From a virus, in the IMG/VR virus record IMGVR_UViG_3300034096_000849, positions 1 to 56,476 of that record: a stretch of DNA of 56,476 nucleotides. One strand, 5' to 3'. The notes below the pieces were generated by a model. The model saw only the letters and a program-made list of their open reading frames with translations. It was not told the DNA's origin and did no database searches. This document shows positions 16,741-26,057 of the stretch, piece after piece (the first letter of the stretch is position 1; the number at the start of each line of letters is the position of its first letter). A program made the translations under genes and the position numbers.

Positions 16741-17234
16741 GCTTCCGCGACCTGAGCCTCCAATTGTCGGACGAGGGCGACAATCTCGAGCTGCGCTACC
16801 TGATCCTGGTGCGCCGGCTCGCGCTGGACGCGCTGACTCGCGTCGTGCTCCTGTCGCCCGTGCGGCTGCCGCCGAAGCCCGGGAGCAAGCGCCGGCGCAT
16901 CCCTGGAGGGCGGCTTCGCGGCGGCTGGCAGCTCGGGCTCAATGCGACGCCCCAGGGCGTGCCGCCGACCAAGGACCAGTCCGGCTCGGCCACTATCGCG
17001 GCGAACCAGGGCAAGGCCGAGTCCGTGAGCCTGGGCGACGTGGTGCACCTCGCCAACAACGTGGCATATGCCCCGATCATCGACGAGGGCCGCAAGGCCG
17101 CGACCGTGACCGTCCGCCGCGGGGGCAAGGCCGTGACCTTCTCGCGGCAGCAGGGCTCGATCCAGGCGCTCCGCGGCATGACGTTGGTGGCCGCCGAGGA
17201 GCTGCGCGCCAGCTACGGCGGGAGGGTGGTGTGA
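16737..17234 (+). CDS. HK97 gp10-like tail completion protein
   Basis: 165 residues from GTG 16737. The pattern of an arginine/proline-rich N-terminal half, then LANNVAYAPIIDEGRKA and a C-terminal amphipathic helix is that of the HK97 gp10 family, in which the phrase N-x-x-x-YA-x-x-x-E-G is typical. These proteins complete the neck or tail end before the tail terminator, which is what the next gene encodes. Confidence 0.72.
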   Translation: MSFRDLSLQLSDEGDNLELRYLILVRRLALDALTRVVLLSPVRLPPKPGSKRRRIPGGRLRGGWQLGLNATPQGVPPTKDQSGSATIAANQGKAESVSLGDVVHLANNVAYAPIIDEGRKAATVTVRRGGKAVTFSRQQGSIQALRGMTLVAAEELRASYGGRVV

Positions 17235-18082
17235 GCTACTCGGAGATCGCCTCCAGGCTTCGCCAGGCCATCCAGAGGCCGCTGGATGCCGCCATGCCCC
17301 CGGGAGCCGAAGTGCTGTGGCCGAATGCGCCAGGTGCCACGGCAGAAAGCCAGGAGGCCGGGCCCTGGGCCGCCGTGGACATCCAGTGGCTAGGCGTTGA
17401 CTCCCTAGCCTTCGGTGCGGGGCTGAGGCTGCGCCACCGGGGCATCCTCGAGGCCGTCCTGGTCTGGCCGGCGGGCGCCGGCGAGGGCGGCCTGTTCGCT
17501 GCCGCCGATCAGCTGGCCTCGGCGCTGACCGAGACCACGGCGGGGCCGGTGCGCATCCGCCAGCCCGAGCTGGTCGATGCCGATGCGGGCGAAGGGTGGG
17601 CAGCGAGAGCGTTTCGCCTCGCCTGGACGGCCGATGAAACCAAAAGCAAACCTTCGGAGATTGAAGCGCCCGAGGAGGGTACATGGGCGCTTGGATCTGC
17701 TGCGATCAGGCAGGCACTCTCCGCAGTCGTCGCCGCGAGTACAGGCCTCACGGTGGTCTACGGGAACGCTCCGCAGGAGTCGCCGCCCGTGACCGAGGCC
17801 AGCGTCTACGCGAGAGTCCTGACTGGCGCGCAGATCCCTAACCAAGCATCCGAGTCCAGCGACGCAACGAAGATCGGCGCCTTCCTTGCCGACATCGTGA
17901 CGCCCGCTGGCACCGGAACCGGACTAGCTTTCTCGATCGCCGACAAGATCTCGAATGCCCTCTCGATGGCCAAGGCTGGCCGCATCGAGCTGGGCGCCGC
18001 GACCTTGACCGATCAGAGCCTAGTAGGCCCCTCGTGGGTCACCACGATCCAGATCCCGTACCGCTTGACCCACGCTCACTGA
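17231..18082 (+). CDS. Tail terminator with two fused domains
   Basis: 283 residues. Both halves look like tail terminator subunits: residues ~7-36 (IASRLRQAIQRPLDAAM, VLWPNAP) and residues ~155-185 (AAIRQALSAVVAASTG, VVYGNAP) share the opening helix and the following strand. Each half has the usual ~140-residue length. A tandem fusion could form a hexameric ring as a pseudo-trimer of dimers. The gene lies between the gp10-like and tail tube genes, as expected. The GTG start overlaps the previous stop by four bases. Confidence 0.7.
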   Translation: MSYSEIASRLRQAIQRPLDAAMPPGAEVLWPNAPGATAESQEAGPWAAVDIQWLGVDSLAFGAGLRLRHRGILEAVLVWPAGAGEGGLFAAADQLASALTETTAGPVRIRQPELVDADAGEGWAARAFRLAWTADETKSKPSEIEAPEEGTWALGSAAIRQALSAVVAASTGLTVVYGNAPQESPPVTEASVYARVLTGAQIPNQASESSDATKIGAFLADIVTPAGTGTGLAFSIADKISNALSMAKAGRIELGAATLTDQSLVGPSWVTTIQIPYRLTHAH

Positions 18083-18088
18083 CCAGAC

Positions 18089-19543
18089 ATGGCTCTCATT
18101 AACGCGCCCGCAGTCGCCGAAGGCACCCGAGTCGCCATCGCCAAGGAGACGACCTACAAGGTCGCGCCGACCGGCGAGGCCAACGTCCTGCCGATCTCCG
18201 GCGAGAGTCTGCGCCTCGACAAGCGCTACACCGACAGCCCGACGATTTCGAGCAACCGCCGCTCGCAAGGCCAGACCCAAACCGGGCAAGGCGTGAGCGG
18301 TGGCGTCAACTTCGCTCTGCGCGCAAAGGCCTTCGACGAGTACTTGGGCGCCGCGCTGTGGGCCCCCAACTGGACCTCGGGCGTCGCCGCGTTCCCCTCT
18401 GGCACGCCGCTCGATGCGACGATCGCGGTTAACTTGACCCGCTTCGAGTTCTTTTCGGCCGGCAATCAGCTGCCGGTGTTCGCCGCTGACGACGTGGTGA
18501 GCGTGACCGATGCGCGCAACTGGAACCACGTCGGCACCTACCGCGTGGCCACTGGCAGCACGCCGACCGCCGGCACCTTCCTGGCGCTCAAGCTGGACGG
18601 CACCGCGCCCTTCGCCGATGCCGTGGCTCAATCGCTGCGCATCGTCAAGGTTGGCGAGTTTGGGAGCTTCACCCTGACCGCGACCGTGGGCGGCACGAAG
18701 GCCACGATTGACATCCTCGACTCGAACGGCGCCGCTGCGGCTGTAGCTCAGGGCTGGATCAAGCTGGGCGGGTTCACTACCAACCAGGGCAACAACGGCA
18801 TCTGGCAGGTCGAGTCTGCGAGCACCACGACCCTGACGCTGGTGCGAAACGACGGCAGCTCTCTGTTCGTCACCGAGACTGACGCTTCCTCCTGGTGGGC
18901 CATCGGCGAGTACGCGCAGGACGGCCAGACCCGCAGCTCGTACTCGATCGAGAAGCGCTTCGACCTCGCGTCCGATGTGTTCGAGCTGCACCTCGGCTGC
19001 GTCGTGGACCAAGGGACGCTCAACTTCAGCGTGGGCGAGCCGATTTCTGGCACCTTCGCGTTCCAGGGTGCGACCATGACCTCGCCGGCCGCGGCGCAGT
19101 TCTCGACCTACATCGCCCAGCCTCAGACCACCGAGTACGGGCCTGCTCAGGACGTGCGCGCCGTGCTGGCTGGTGGCGTCGGTGTGAGCCTGCGTTCGGC
19201 CAGCTTTCAGGTTGCCAACAACGTGCGGCCGATCGAGGAGCTGGGCGTGCTCGGCGCGTCGCAAGTCGTGCCCGGCACCTTCGCGCTGACTGGCACGCTC
19301 CAGGCCTACATCGAGGATGGCTCGCTGCTGTCGCGCTTCGCCAACGGGACCTTCACCCGCATTGACCTCTTGGCCTTCGACTCGCAGGCGAACGGCTACC
19401 TCATCGTCCTGCCGCGCACCAAGTTCACCGAGGCGCCGGCCAATGCCACGGGCAAGAACACCGACGTGTTTGCCCAGGTGGCGTTTGCCAGCGAGGAAGA
19501 CCTTGCCGCCGGCTACCAGGCCCGGATCTACCGCTACCTCTGA
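18089..19543 (+). CDS. Major tail tube protein
   Basis: 484 residues, longer than a minimal tube protein. The N-terminus (APAVAEGTRVAIAKETTY) and the TDSPTISSNRRSQGQ block resemble siphovirus tail tube proteins. The central part, about residues 125-290, has Ig-like or fibronectin-like character and may be a decorating insertion. It stacks into hexameric rings around the tape measure. Placement directly before the G/GT chaperones is classical. Confidence 0.82.
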   Translation: MALINAPAVAEGTRVAIAKETTYKVAPTGEANVLPISGESLRLDKRYTDSPTISSNRRSQGQTQTGQGVSGGVNFALRAKAFDEYLGAALWAPNWTSGVAAFPSGTPLDATIAVNLTRFEFFSAGNQLPVFAADDVVSVTDARNWNHVGTYRVATGSTPTAGTFLALKLDGTAPFADAVAQSLRIVKVGEFGSFTLTATVGGTKATIDILDSNGAAAAVAQGWIKLGGFTTNQGNNGIWQVESASTTTLTLVRNDGSSLFVTETDASSWWAIGEYAQDGQTRSSYSIEKRFDLASDVFELHLGCVVDQGTLNFSVGEPISGTFAFQGATMTSPAAAQFSTYIAQPQTTEYGPAQDVRAVLAGGVGVSLRSASFQVANNVRPIEELGVLGASQVVPGTFALTGTLQAYIEDGSLLSRFANGTFTRIDLLAFDSQANGYLIVLPRTKFTEAPANATGKNTDVFAQVAFASEEDLAAGYQARIYRYL

Positions 19544-19546
19544 CCA

Positions 19547-19963
19547 ATGCCCAGCCTCCAGAAGATCAAGCTCTCGACCGTCGCGCTCGACAACGGCGCG
19601 TGGTTCACGCACGCGCTCGGCTTCAAGTTTCGCGTTCGCCGGCTGACCTACAAGCCGTACCGCGAAGCGCTTGAAGGCGCTCTCCGTGAGCTGCGCGGCC
19701 GCGGGCTTGAAGCCGCGGAGCTGTCGGCGGCGATCGACAAGACCGTTGCCGTCCTGTTCGCTACGCACGTCGTGGTGGACTGGGCGGAGGTCACCGAGCC
19801 CGGCCCCGATGGCGTCGAGGTCTCGGTGCCATTCAGCGCTGAGCGGCTCAAGGCCATGCTGTGCGATCGGGCCTACTCCGATCTGTACGACTGGCTGACC
19901 GACTGCGCGCGCACCGGCGAAGCCTTCCGCGAGAAAGCCGCCGCGGAGACGCTGGGAAAGTAG
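19547..19963 (+). CDS. Tail assembly chaperone G
   Basis: 138 residues ending LGK at TAG 19961. Position between tail tube and tape measure genes and a small helical composition match the G protein of lambda-type tails. The last codons contain the slippery heptamer G GGA AAG at 19954-19960, immediately followed by the stop, so that a small share of ribosomes can shift to -1 and make the longer GT protein. G and GT bind the tape measure and are absent from the mature tail. Confidence 0.8.
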   Translation: MPSLQKIKLSTVALDNGAWFTHALGFKFRVRRLTYKPYREALEGALRELRGRGLEAAELSAAIDKTVAVLFATHVVVDWAEVTEPGPDGVEVSVPFSAERLKAMLCDRAYSDLYDWLTDCARTGEAFREKAAAETLGK

Positions 19964-20295
19964 CCAAGCGGCTGCGCTGGTTTCGCAAGTGGGGCGCCGA
20001 GCTGGATGCCTTGCGAGTCGAAGCCAAGCGCGGCCGCAAGCGGCAGGGCTGGATCGAGTATCTGGCCCTGCCCGAGCTGCAACGAGACGAGGCCTGGTTC
20101 GAGAGCGCATTCCTCGAGCTGAGCGCGCAACGCGGCATGGGCTTCAGCGGGCCTGAGGCCCTCAAGTTTACCGAGATCGAGTCCTACCTGAGACTCGCCG
20201 ACGTCACCAGCTACGACTCGCGCCGCGAAGCCCTAACGATCCTCCTGGCCCTGGACCGCGACTACCTCAATGACCTCCGTCGAGCTCAAGATTGA
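19547..20295 (+). CDS. Tail assembly chaperone GT (by -1 frameshift)
   Basis: Predicted -1 frameshift product of about 249 residues. After the slip on GGGAAAG, reading resumes at 19960 with V-A-K-R and continues to the stop at 20293-20295. The T extension includes ELQRDEAWFESAF and a helical segment. The T frame has no independent start near the junction that would give this protein, and its stop overlaps the tape measure start by 26 bases. Heptamer, frame relation (frame 2 to frame 1) and gene order all agree with lambda G-T. Confidence 0.78.
19954..19960 (+). other. Slippery heptamer for -1 ribosomal frameshift
   Basis: GGGAAAG read as G GGA AAG in the G frame, directly before TAG. It is the same heptamer as in lambda G-T. 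No Shine-Dalgarno-like stimulator was obvious; the following GC-rich sequence could form a stem. Confidence 0.8.
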
Positions 20296-23200
20296 CAGCC
20301 GGCCGGCGTCGGAGGGCATCGAGAGACTTAAGGGCAGCCTCGAGAGCGCGGCGAAAGCTGCTGACACTGCGCAGGCCGCGACCGAAAAGCTAGTCGAGGA
20401 GCTGATCGACACGGCGCAGGTGTCGAAGACCACGGCCACCAACCTAGAAGAGGTGGCGCAGGCCAGCAGGCGCACTGCTGAGCGGCAGAGAGACGCCGCA
20501 AGCAAGATCACGACCACGACCGATGCCGCTGCCAAGGCGTCAAGCGCCTACAAGGACACGACCGGGCGCTTGGTCGAGATGGACCGCAAGCTAGTCTCTG
20601 CCGGCAACTCGGCCCAGGTGATGGGCCAGAAGATCAGCGAGTCTGCCCAGGGCGGCATCGAAGACCTGAAGCGGATCGCGCTCCAAGCCGCTGCCGTAGC
20701 CGGTGCGTTTGTCGGAGTCCGCGCGTCTGTCGAGGCGTTCTCGGGCTTCGAGCGGACTCTTGCCCAGGTCGGATCCGTTGCCGGCGCAACCGAGGGTGAG
20801 CTGCGCCAGCTTGAAGCTGCGGCGCGCGAAGCCGGGGCTTCGACTGAGTTCTCCGCGCGCCAGGCGGGCGAGGGCCTGCTGCTGCTGGCACGTGCCGGCT
20901 TCACTTCGCAGCAGGCGATCCAGGCGCTACCCGGCGTGCTCAACTTGGCCATCGCCGACGCTGTGGAGCTTGGGGAAGCCGCGGACATTGCCGGCTCGGC
21001 GCTCAACATCTTCGGGCTCCAGGCGGCCGAGCTGAACCGCATCGCCGACGTGCTGGTGCAGACCAGCAACAAAAGCAACACGGGCGTGCGCCAGCTTGGC
21101 GAGGCGCTCTCGTACGTCGGTCCCATCGCCAAGGTTACGGGCCTGTCGATCGAAGAGACGGGCGCGCTTGTGGGCGTGCTTGGCAACGCCGGCATTCAGG
21201 CCAGCCGCGCTGGCACGGCGCTCTCGAACATCCTGCGCGGGCTGGCGAGCATCTCGGGGCCTGCCGCGGAGACGCTCCGCCGTCTTGGCCTGTCGCAGCG
21301 CGACGTGTCGCTCGAAAGCAACACGCTCGTTGAGGTTCTGCGCAAGCTGCGGGATGCGCAGATCGGGGCCTTCGACGCTGAGCAGCTATTCGGCGCCTAC
21401 GGTCAAGCCGCCGCGCTGGCGTTGTCGGCCAACGTCGAAAAGGTAGTCGAGCTGACGGCGGCCAACCGCGCCAGCGAGGGCGTGGCCGATGCTGCCGCCA
21501 AGGCTGTCGGCGACAACCTGACGGGCAGTTATCGAAACTTGCAGTCCGCAATCGAAGCGGCGCAGATCGAAATCGTTGGCGGGATCAACCCGGCGCTGCG
21601 CGGGCTCACGGACACCGCGACCGAGGCCGTGCGCGGCGTGTTTAATCTTGGCGACACGCTCGAAGAGACTGGCACTGGCGCCCGTGTGCTGGCGACCGGC
21701 CTTGCTGTGCTTACCGGCGTTGGCGGATTCGTGGGCCTCGTATCTGGAGCCAAGGGCGCCAACATCGCTCTGACCGCGCTCACGGCCACGATCAAGGCAA
21801 ACCCCTACACCGCCGCGGCGTCTGCGGTGCTGACGCTGGCTGGCGCTTATGCGACTTGGCGTGGCTCCATTAGTCAAGTCGATCAAGCCGTCATCGGCAA
21901 CGTCGCCCTGCTTGAGTCGCTAAAGGACGTGACTGCTGCGCTGCCGCGGCAGATCGCCAACTTCAATTCGTCGCTTGCCAGTGACGGCCAGGATGGGGCG
22001 CAGCAGCAGCTCCAAACCGTAATCCAACTGCTGGACATTGTGAAAACCCGCGCTGAGCAGGCGGGCACGGCAGTCAATCTCGACAACCTGGCAAAGCTGA
22101 CCGGCGGCGGCGACCTTGAGCGTTTCCTGCTTGAGCAGGAACGCCTCGCAGAGTCTCGCCTTATCGGCGCCCTCTCTGGCCCGATTCGATCCGAGAACTT
22201 TGACGCATTCCAAGCCGCGCTTGCTGACATTGGCGCGCAGGTCGAAACCATCGCCGAGTCCAACTTCGATCGCAAGGTTGATGAGCTAAAAAGCGCGGCT
22301 AGCCTGCTGCGCTCGGCCGAGGAAAACTTTGACCGCCAGCCGAACGCGGGCAACCTTGAGCGGCTTGAGGAGCGCAAAGAGCGCTTCCGCCTGGCGAGCC
22401 AGGAGCTTGCCTCCGAAATCGTCTCGGGCGTTCGCCTTGTCGCGCTCGACTCCGAAGCCTTTTCCGCCGCCGTCGAAGTCGTTAAGGGCCAACTCCGCGA
22501 GAGCTTTAACGCCGCGCCCGAGAACGGCCAGGCTCAAGGCGCTGGCCTGCCCCGCGGCGCATCCATCGGCGAGGAGCTGGACGAAGAGACTAAGAAGCGC
22601 GACAAGCTGCGCCAAGAGCTGAGCGCGTACCTGTCCGCGCAGCAGCTCGAGCTTGACCTGCTTAACCTGTCCGAGCGAGATCGGGCAATCGCAACGGCGC
22701 AGATCGAAGCGATGGCAAAGGCGATGGGCCTCGGCACCCAGGCCGCTATCGCCATCGGCGCGGCCAACGGGCTATTCGCTCGCCAGCTCTTCGATGCGAG
22801 GGACGATCTCTCGGCCTACAACGAGGCGCTCGCGCGGCAAGCGCAGCTTCAAGACGAGCAGGACAACGCGCGGCTTCGCGGCAAGCGCGCGCTGGCTGAA
22901 AACCTCGTCACTGTCCAGCAGGAGATCGACCTGCTCAAACTGGGCAACCGAGAGCGCTTCATCGAGCTGGAGCTGCTTCGCGCTCGCCAGCAGTTCGACG
23001 GGGCGCCGCTGGATGAACAAGACCAGGCCGAGCTTGAGCGGCTTCGCAAGGCGCTTGGAGAGCTTGCCGATGGCGATGCCGCGGCGCGCGCAGCCCAGAA
23101 CCTCTCCCGCTCTTTCGGCCAAGCATTCGCCGACATCATCCAGCAGGCCGAGAGCGCGAACGACATCCTGCGCGGGCTGTTCTCCAACCTGGGCAACCAA

Positions 23201-23659
23201 CTTATCTCCGGCTTTGCGGCGCAGGGGTTCCAGGCGTTCTTCACTGGCGCAGGATCGCCGATCGCTGGCGCCTTCGCCAGCGCAGCCGGAAACGCCAACG
23301 GCAACGCCTTCTCGAACGGCTCCGCTTCGCCGCTGCCCAACTGGACGATGGCTAAAGCCTTCGGGATGGGCGGCGTGTTCAGCGGACCGACGTTCTTGCA
23401 AGGAGCCCAGGGGCTCAACCTTTTCGGCGAAGCCGGGCTCGAGCTTGCGGCGCCGGCTGTGCGCAACGCCCGCGGGCAGGTCGCGATCTCGATCGCCGAC
23501 AACGTGCGGGCCATCGCTCAAGCGATGCAGCCGAACGTCACGGTCATCAACAACTTTTCCGGTGGCGCTGGCGGTCCCCGCTCCTCGAATGGCGTCGGCG
23601 GCCTGGGGCTGTCCGAGCGCCAAATGGTCAACAACGCGCTTCGCCGCGCCGCGATCTGA
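20270..23659 (+). CDS. Tape measure protein (TP901 type)
   Basis: 1129 residues. Residues about 140-400 match the TP901-type tape measure domain: ERTLAQVGSVAGATEGELRQ, then the GEALSYVGPIAKVTG block and the GNAGIQASRAGTALSN block. The centre and C-terminal parts are long amphipathic and coiled-coil helices, with hydrophobic stretches near 480-540. The length would correspond to a tail of roughly 170 nm by the usual 1.5 angstrom per residue rule. It determines tail length and is ejected during infection. The GT gene overlaps its start. Confidence 0.92.
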   Translation: MTSVELKIDSRPASEGIERLKGSLESAAKAADTAQAATEKLVEELIDTAQVSKTTATNLEEVAQASRRTAERQRDAASKITTTTDAAAKASSAYKDTTGRLVEMDRKLVSAGNSAQVMGQKISESAQGGIEDLKRIALQAAAVAGAFVGVRASVEAFSGFERTLAQVGSVAGATEGELRQLEAAAREAGASTEFSARQAGEGLLLLARAGFTSQQAIQALPGVLNLAIADAVELGEAADIAGSALNIFGLQAAELNRIADVLVQTSNKSNTGVRQLGEALSYVGPIAKVTGLSIEETGALVGVLGNAGIQASRAGTALSNILRGLASISGPAAETLRRLGLSQRDVSLESNTLVEVLRKLRDAQIGAFDAEQLFGAYGQAAALALSANVEKVVELTAANRASEGVADAAAKAVGDNLTGSYRNLQSAIEAAQIEIVGGINPALRGLTDTATEAVRGVFNLGDTLEETGTGARVLATGLAVLTGVGGFVGLVSGAKGANIALTALTATIKANPYTAAASAVLTLAGAYATWRGSISQVDQAVIGNVALLESLKDVTAALPRQIANFNSSLASDGQDGAQQQLQTVIQLLDIVKTRAEQAGTAVNLDNLAKLTGGGDLERFLLEQERLAESRLIGALSGPIRSENFDAFQAALADIGAQVETIAESNFDRKVDELKSAASLLRSAEENFDRQPNAGNLERLEERKERFRLASQELASEIVSGVRLVALDSEAFSAAVEVVKGQLRESFNAAPENGQAQGAGLPRGASIGEELDEETKKRDKLRQELSAYLSAQQLELDLLNLSERDRAIATAQIEAMAKAMGLGTQAAIAIGAANGLFARQLFDARDDLSAYNEALARQAQLQDEQDNARLRGKRALAENLVTVQQEIDLLKLGNRERFIELELLRARQQFDGAPLDEQDQAELERLRKALGELADGDAAARAAQNLSRSFGQAFADIIQQAESANDILRGLFSNLGNQLISGFAAQGFQAFFTGAGSPIAGAFASAAGNANGNAFSNGSASPLPNWTMAKAFGMGGVFSGPTFLQGAQGLNLFGEAGLELAAPAVRNARGQVAISIADNVRAIAQAMQPNVTVINNFSGGAGGPRSSNGVGGLGLSERQMVNNALRRAAI

Positions 23660-24615
23660 TGGGCTTTCACGAAGTCAGCTTCCCGCTTCCGCTCGCCTAT
23701 GGCACCAGCGCAGGCCCCGGCTACAGCTCCTCCGTGGTTCAGCTTCGCAGCGGGGCCACGCAGCGAGTCGCAACGTGGGAGGATCCGTTGCACGTCTACG
23801 ACGCGCTGGACGCTGTGCGCGACGAGGCGTCCATGTCCACGCTCAAAGCGTTCTACATTGCGCGGCGCGGCGCGCTCAACGGTTTCAGGCTTAAGGACCC
23901 CGGCGACTATTCGACGGGCGCCAATGACCGGGGCGCGCCTTCCGCTGGCGACGTGCTGCTCGGCTACGGGGACGGCTCCAACACCGAGTTTCAGTTGGTC
24001 AAGCGCTACAACCCGGCCACGGATTACGAGTGGGAGCGGACGATTCGCAAGCCGGCATCCGGTTCTGTGCTTGTGTCTGTCGCCGGCGTGACGACCTCGG
24101 GCTTTACCCTCGACACGACCACTGGCAAGGTCACGCTGTCCACGCCTCCGGCGAATGGCGCGGCCGTACGCGCGGGCTTCCAATTCGACGTGCCGGTCTT
24201 CTTTGCCCCCGAAGCTGACCGGCTGCTGTCGATCAGCTTTGCCCAGTTCAACGACCATCGCGTGCAGGTGCCGATGATCGAAGACCGGGCCGACTATCAG
24301 ACGCCTGCCGGCTACTTGTACGGGCAGGCTCAAGAGTCGTTTAACCCTGGGGCGGACATCCAGGTCTCGCCGCTTGTCGCGCGGCTGTGGATCATTTCGG
24401 GCAGCGTAAGCAACGGCGCCGGCTGGCGACTGCCTAACGCATCCGGGCTCAAGCTGGGCGGGCCTCTGTTTGCGCTGTCGAATCAGACCTCTGATTTGCT
24501 GGCAATCCGCGACGCAAGCGGCACTCTTGTGCAGACTATCCCCGGGCTGACGACCTATCAGGTGTATTTGGGCCAGTTGGCGTCGGGGCAAAAACGCTGG
24601 GTGTTTGCCCGATGA
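23659..24615 (+). CDS. Distal tail protein, DUF2460 family
   Basis: 318 residues. The first ~200 residues carry DUF2460 blocks (EVSFPLPLAYGTSAGPGY, FYIARRGALNGFRLKDPGD, LLGYGDGSNTEFQLVKRY). In phages and gene transfer agents this protein forms the distal tail ring that joins tube and hub. The remaining ~110 residues are beta-rich and not part of the usual family length, so they may be an added receptor or carbohydrate-binding module. Confidence 0.87.
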   Translation: MGFHEVSFPLPLAYGTSAGPGYSSSVVQLRSGATQRVATWEDPLHVYDALDAVRDEASMSTLKAFYIARRGALNGFRLKDPGDYSTGANDRGAPSAGDVLLGYGDGSNTEFQLVKRYNPATDYEWERTIRKPASGSVLVSVAGVTTSGFTLDTTTGKVTLSTPPANGAAVRAGFQFDVPVFFAPEADRLLSISFAQFNDHRVQVPMIEDRADYQTPAGYLYGQAQESFNPGADIQVSPLVARLWIISGSVSNGAGWRLPNASGLKLGGPLFALSNQTSDLLAIRDASGTLVQTIPGLTTYQVYLGQLASGQKRWVFAR

Positions 24616-26057
24616 AAGCCGGCGAATACTACGGCGGGTGGATGATCGTCTCTGGGCGGGATGATCTGGTGGTCATCCCCGGGCGGCGATTCGTTGACGT
24701 GGACTGCGGCGGCGGCGAGATTCCGCTTGTGCTGCCGGATCCGCAAGACTTGGCGCCTGGTCTGGAGCACTGGCGTATCTTCGTCCGCAACGGCTCGCTG
24801 AGCTTCGGCAACGTCGTTTTCGAGCCCCCGGCCCTGCCCGTGGACTTCGGCGGCGGAGTCGTGGTGCTGCTTCAACCAATCAACGCCGCGGGCGACTTCG
24901 AACTCCGCGACAACGTGACCGGCTTCGATACCGTGCTGCAATCTCAGACCCGCGGCACGGTCTCGCCTTTCGTCGTGCGCGACGGGGCCGAGCAGCTCAT
25001 GCTGTTCCAGGAGGGCGAGCTAGTCGAGGAAGGCACGGCATCGGCCGGCCAGTGGCTCAGCGTCAGCTTCGCCGGCTACCAAGGCGGGGCGCCGCGCTGG
25101 GTCTATCAGGTGGGCGACTACACCGACGCCAAGGCGCTCGATAGCACGCCGGGGCTGGTGTTCTCGCACGGCATTGACGGTGCTGCTGCGCCGAACAACC
25201 AGGCTTTCCGTTTTGATGCGGGCCTCGCGTCGTGGCGCAATCTCCCCGCTGCGCCGACGAATCGCGCAGAGGCGCATGCATTCGCTCTGCCGGCAAGCGG
25301 CCAGGATTGGCACTTCGTGTGCGGGGGAGACGGGCCGCTAAGCAGCGCCGAGCGCTACCTGCTCGACACCTGGGGCACCATGACGGCGCTGCCCGCTGCA
25401 ATCACCGGCGGGGCATCGTGGGACGCCAACGCGCTGGGCTATGTCCACGGCGGGGTGGGGCAGAGCGGCAAACTCAGGGAGTTCCTGGCGACGGCCGGCT
25501 TCGGCGCATGGACTGAGCGCTCGACCTCGTTGCAGGCGCGGGTCTCGCACACCGGGGGACGACTCGGCGGCGCGCCGCTGCCGTTCGGTTACCTGTCCGG
25601 CGGCGCCATGGGGCAGGATGCATCGCTGGTGCAGCGTTACCAGTCTGGACTCGATGCCTGGGGCCTCGCGCCGCATCGGCCGAGCGGCACGGCGATCGGG
25701 GTCTCCAGCGCGGCCTACGTCTCGGACCAGGGCGTCGGCTGCCGGGTGTTCCTGGGCGGCCGGCATCAGTGGCAGGGGACCGACCTCGCCGATGGATCGC
25801 GGCAGGCCTGGGAGCTGTCGGCCTCTCCGGTCGAGGGCTGGCGCTCGCTCCCGTCTGCGCCCGCTGTTGTGGCGCGCGCCGCGGGGGCCGGACCTGGCGT
25901 CGGCGGCCGGGTCTACTTCGCCGCAGGCGGCCTGAGCAATCCCATCTCCGCTGCCTGGAGTTACGGGCCGCTGGAAACCTGGAGGGCTGAGCCTAGCGCG
26001 CCGGCTCCGCGGACGGGTATCTCCCAACATGGCACCTCGGGGAGGAGCCAGGCATGA
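24612..26057 (+). CDS. Kelch-like beta-propeller tail protein
   Basis: 481 residues, overlapping the DUF2460 gene by four bases. The region from about residue 170 to 470 has repeating units with W-x-x-LP-x-AP or related turns and GG/GGD motifs (SWRNLPAAPTNRAEA, FVCGGDGP, TMTALPAAITGGASW, EGWRSLPSAPAVVARA), which is the signature of a Kelch-type propeller. It is a likely tail-tip or receptor-binding protein. The N-terminal ~160 residues look like a separate beta domain for attachment. Confidence 0.65.
   Translation: MKAGEYYGGWMIVSGRDDLVVIPGRRFVDVDCGGGEIPLVLPDPQDLAPGLEHWRIFVRNGSLSFGNVVFEPPALPVDFGGGVVVLLQPINAAGDFELRDNVTGFDTVLQSQTRGTVSPFVVRDGAEQLMLFQEGELVEEGTASAGQWLSVSFAGYQGGAPRWVYQVGDYTDAKALDSTPGLVFSHGIDGAAAPNNQAFRFDAGLASWRNLPAAPTNRAEAHAFALPASGQDWHFVCGGDGPLSSAERYLLDTWGTMTALPAAITGGASWDANALGYVHGGVGQSGKLREFLATAGFGAWTERSTSLQARVSHTGGRLGGAPLPFGYLSGGAMGQDASLVQRYQSGLDAWGLAPHRPSGTAIGVSSAAYVSDQGVGCRVFLGGRHQWQGTDLADGSRQAWELSASPVEGWRSLPSAPAVVARAAGAGPGVGGRVYFAAGGLSNPISAAWSYGPLETWRAEPSAPAPRTGISQHGTSGRSQA

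Noticed and set aside
18020-20110. 696-residue antisense ORF
   Set aside because: Antisense shadow over tail tube and chaperone genes, which have clear function and order.
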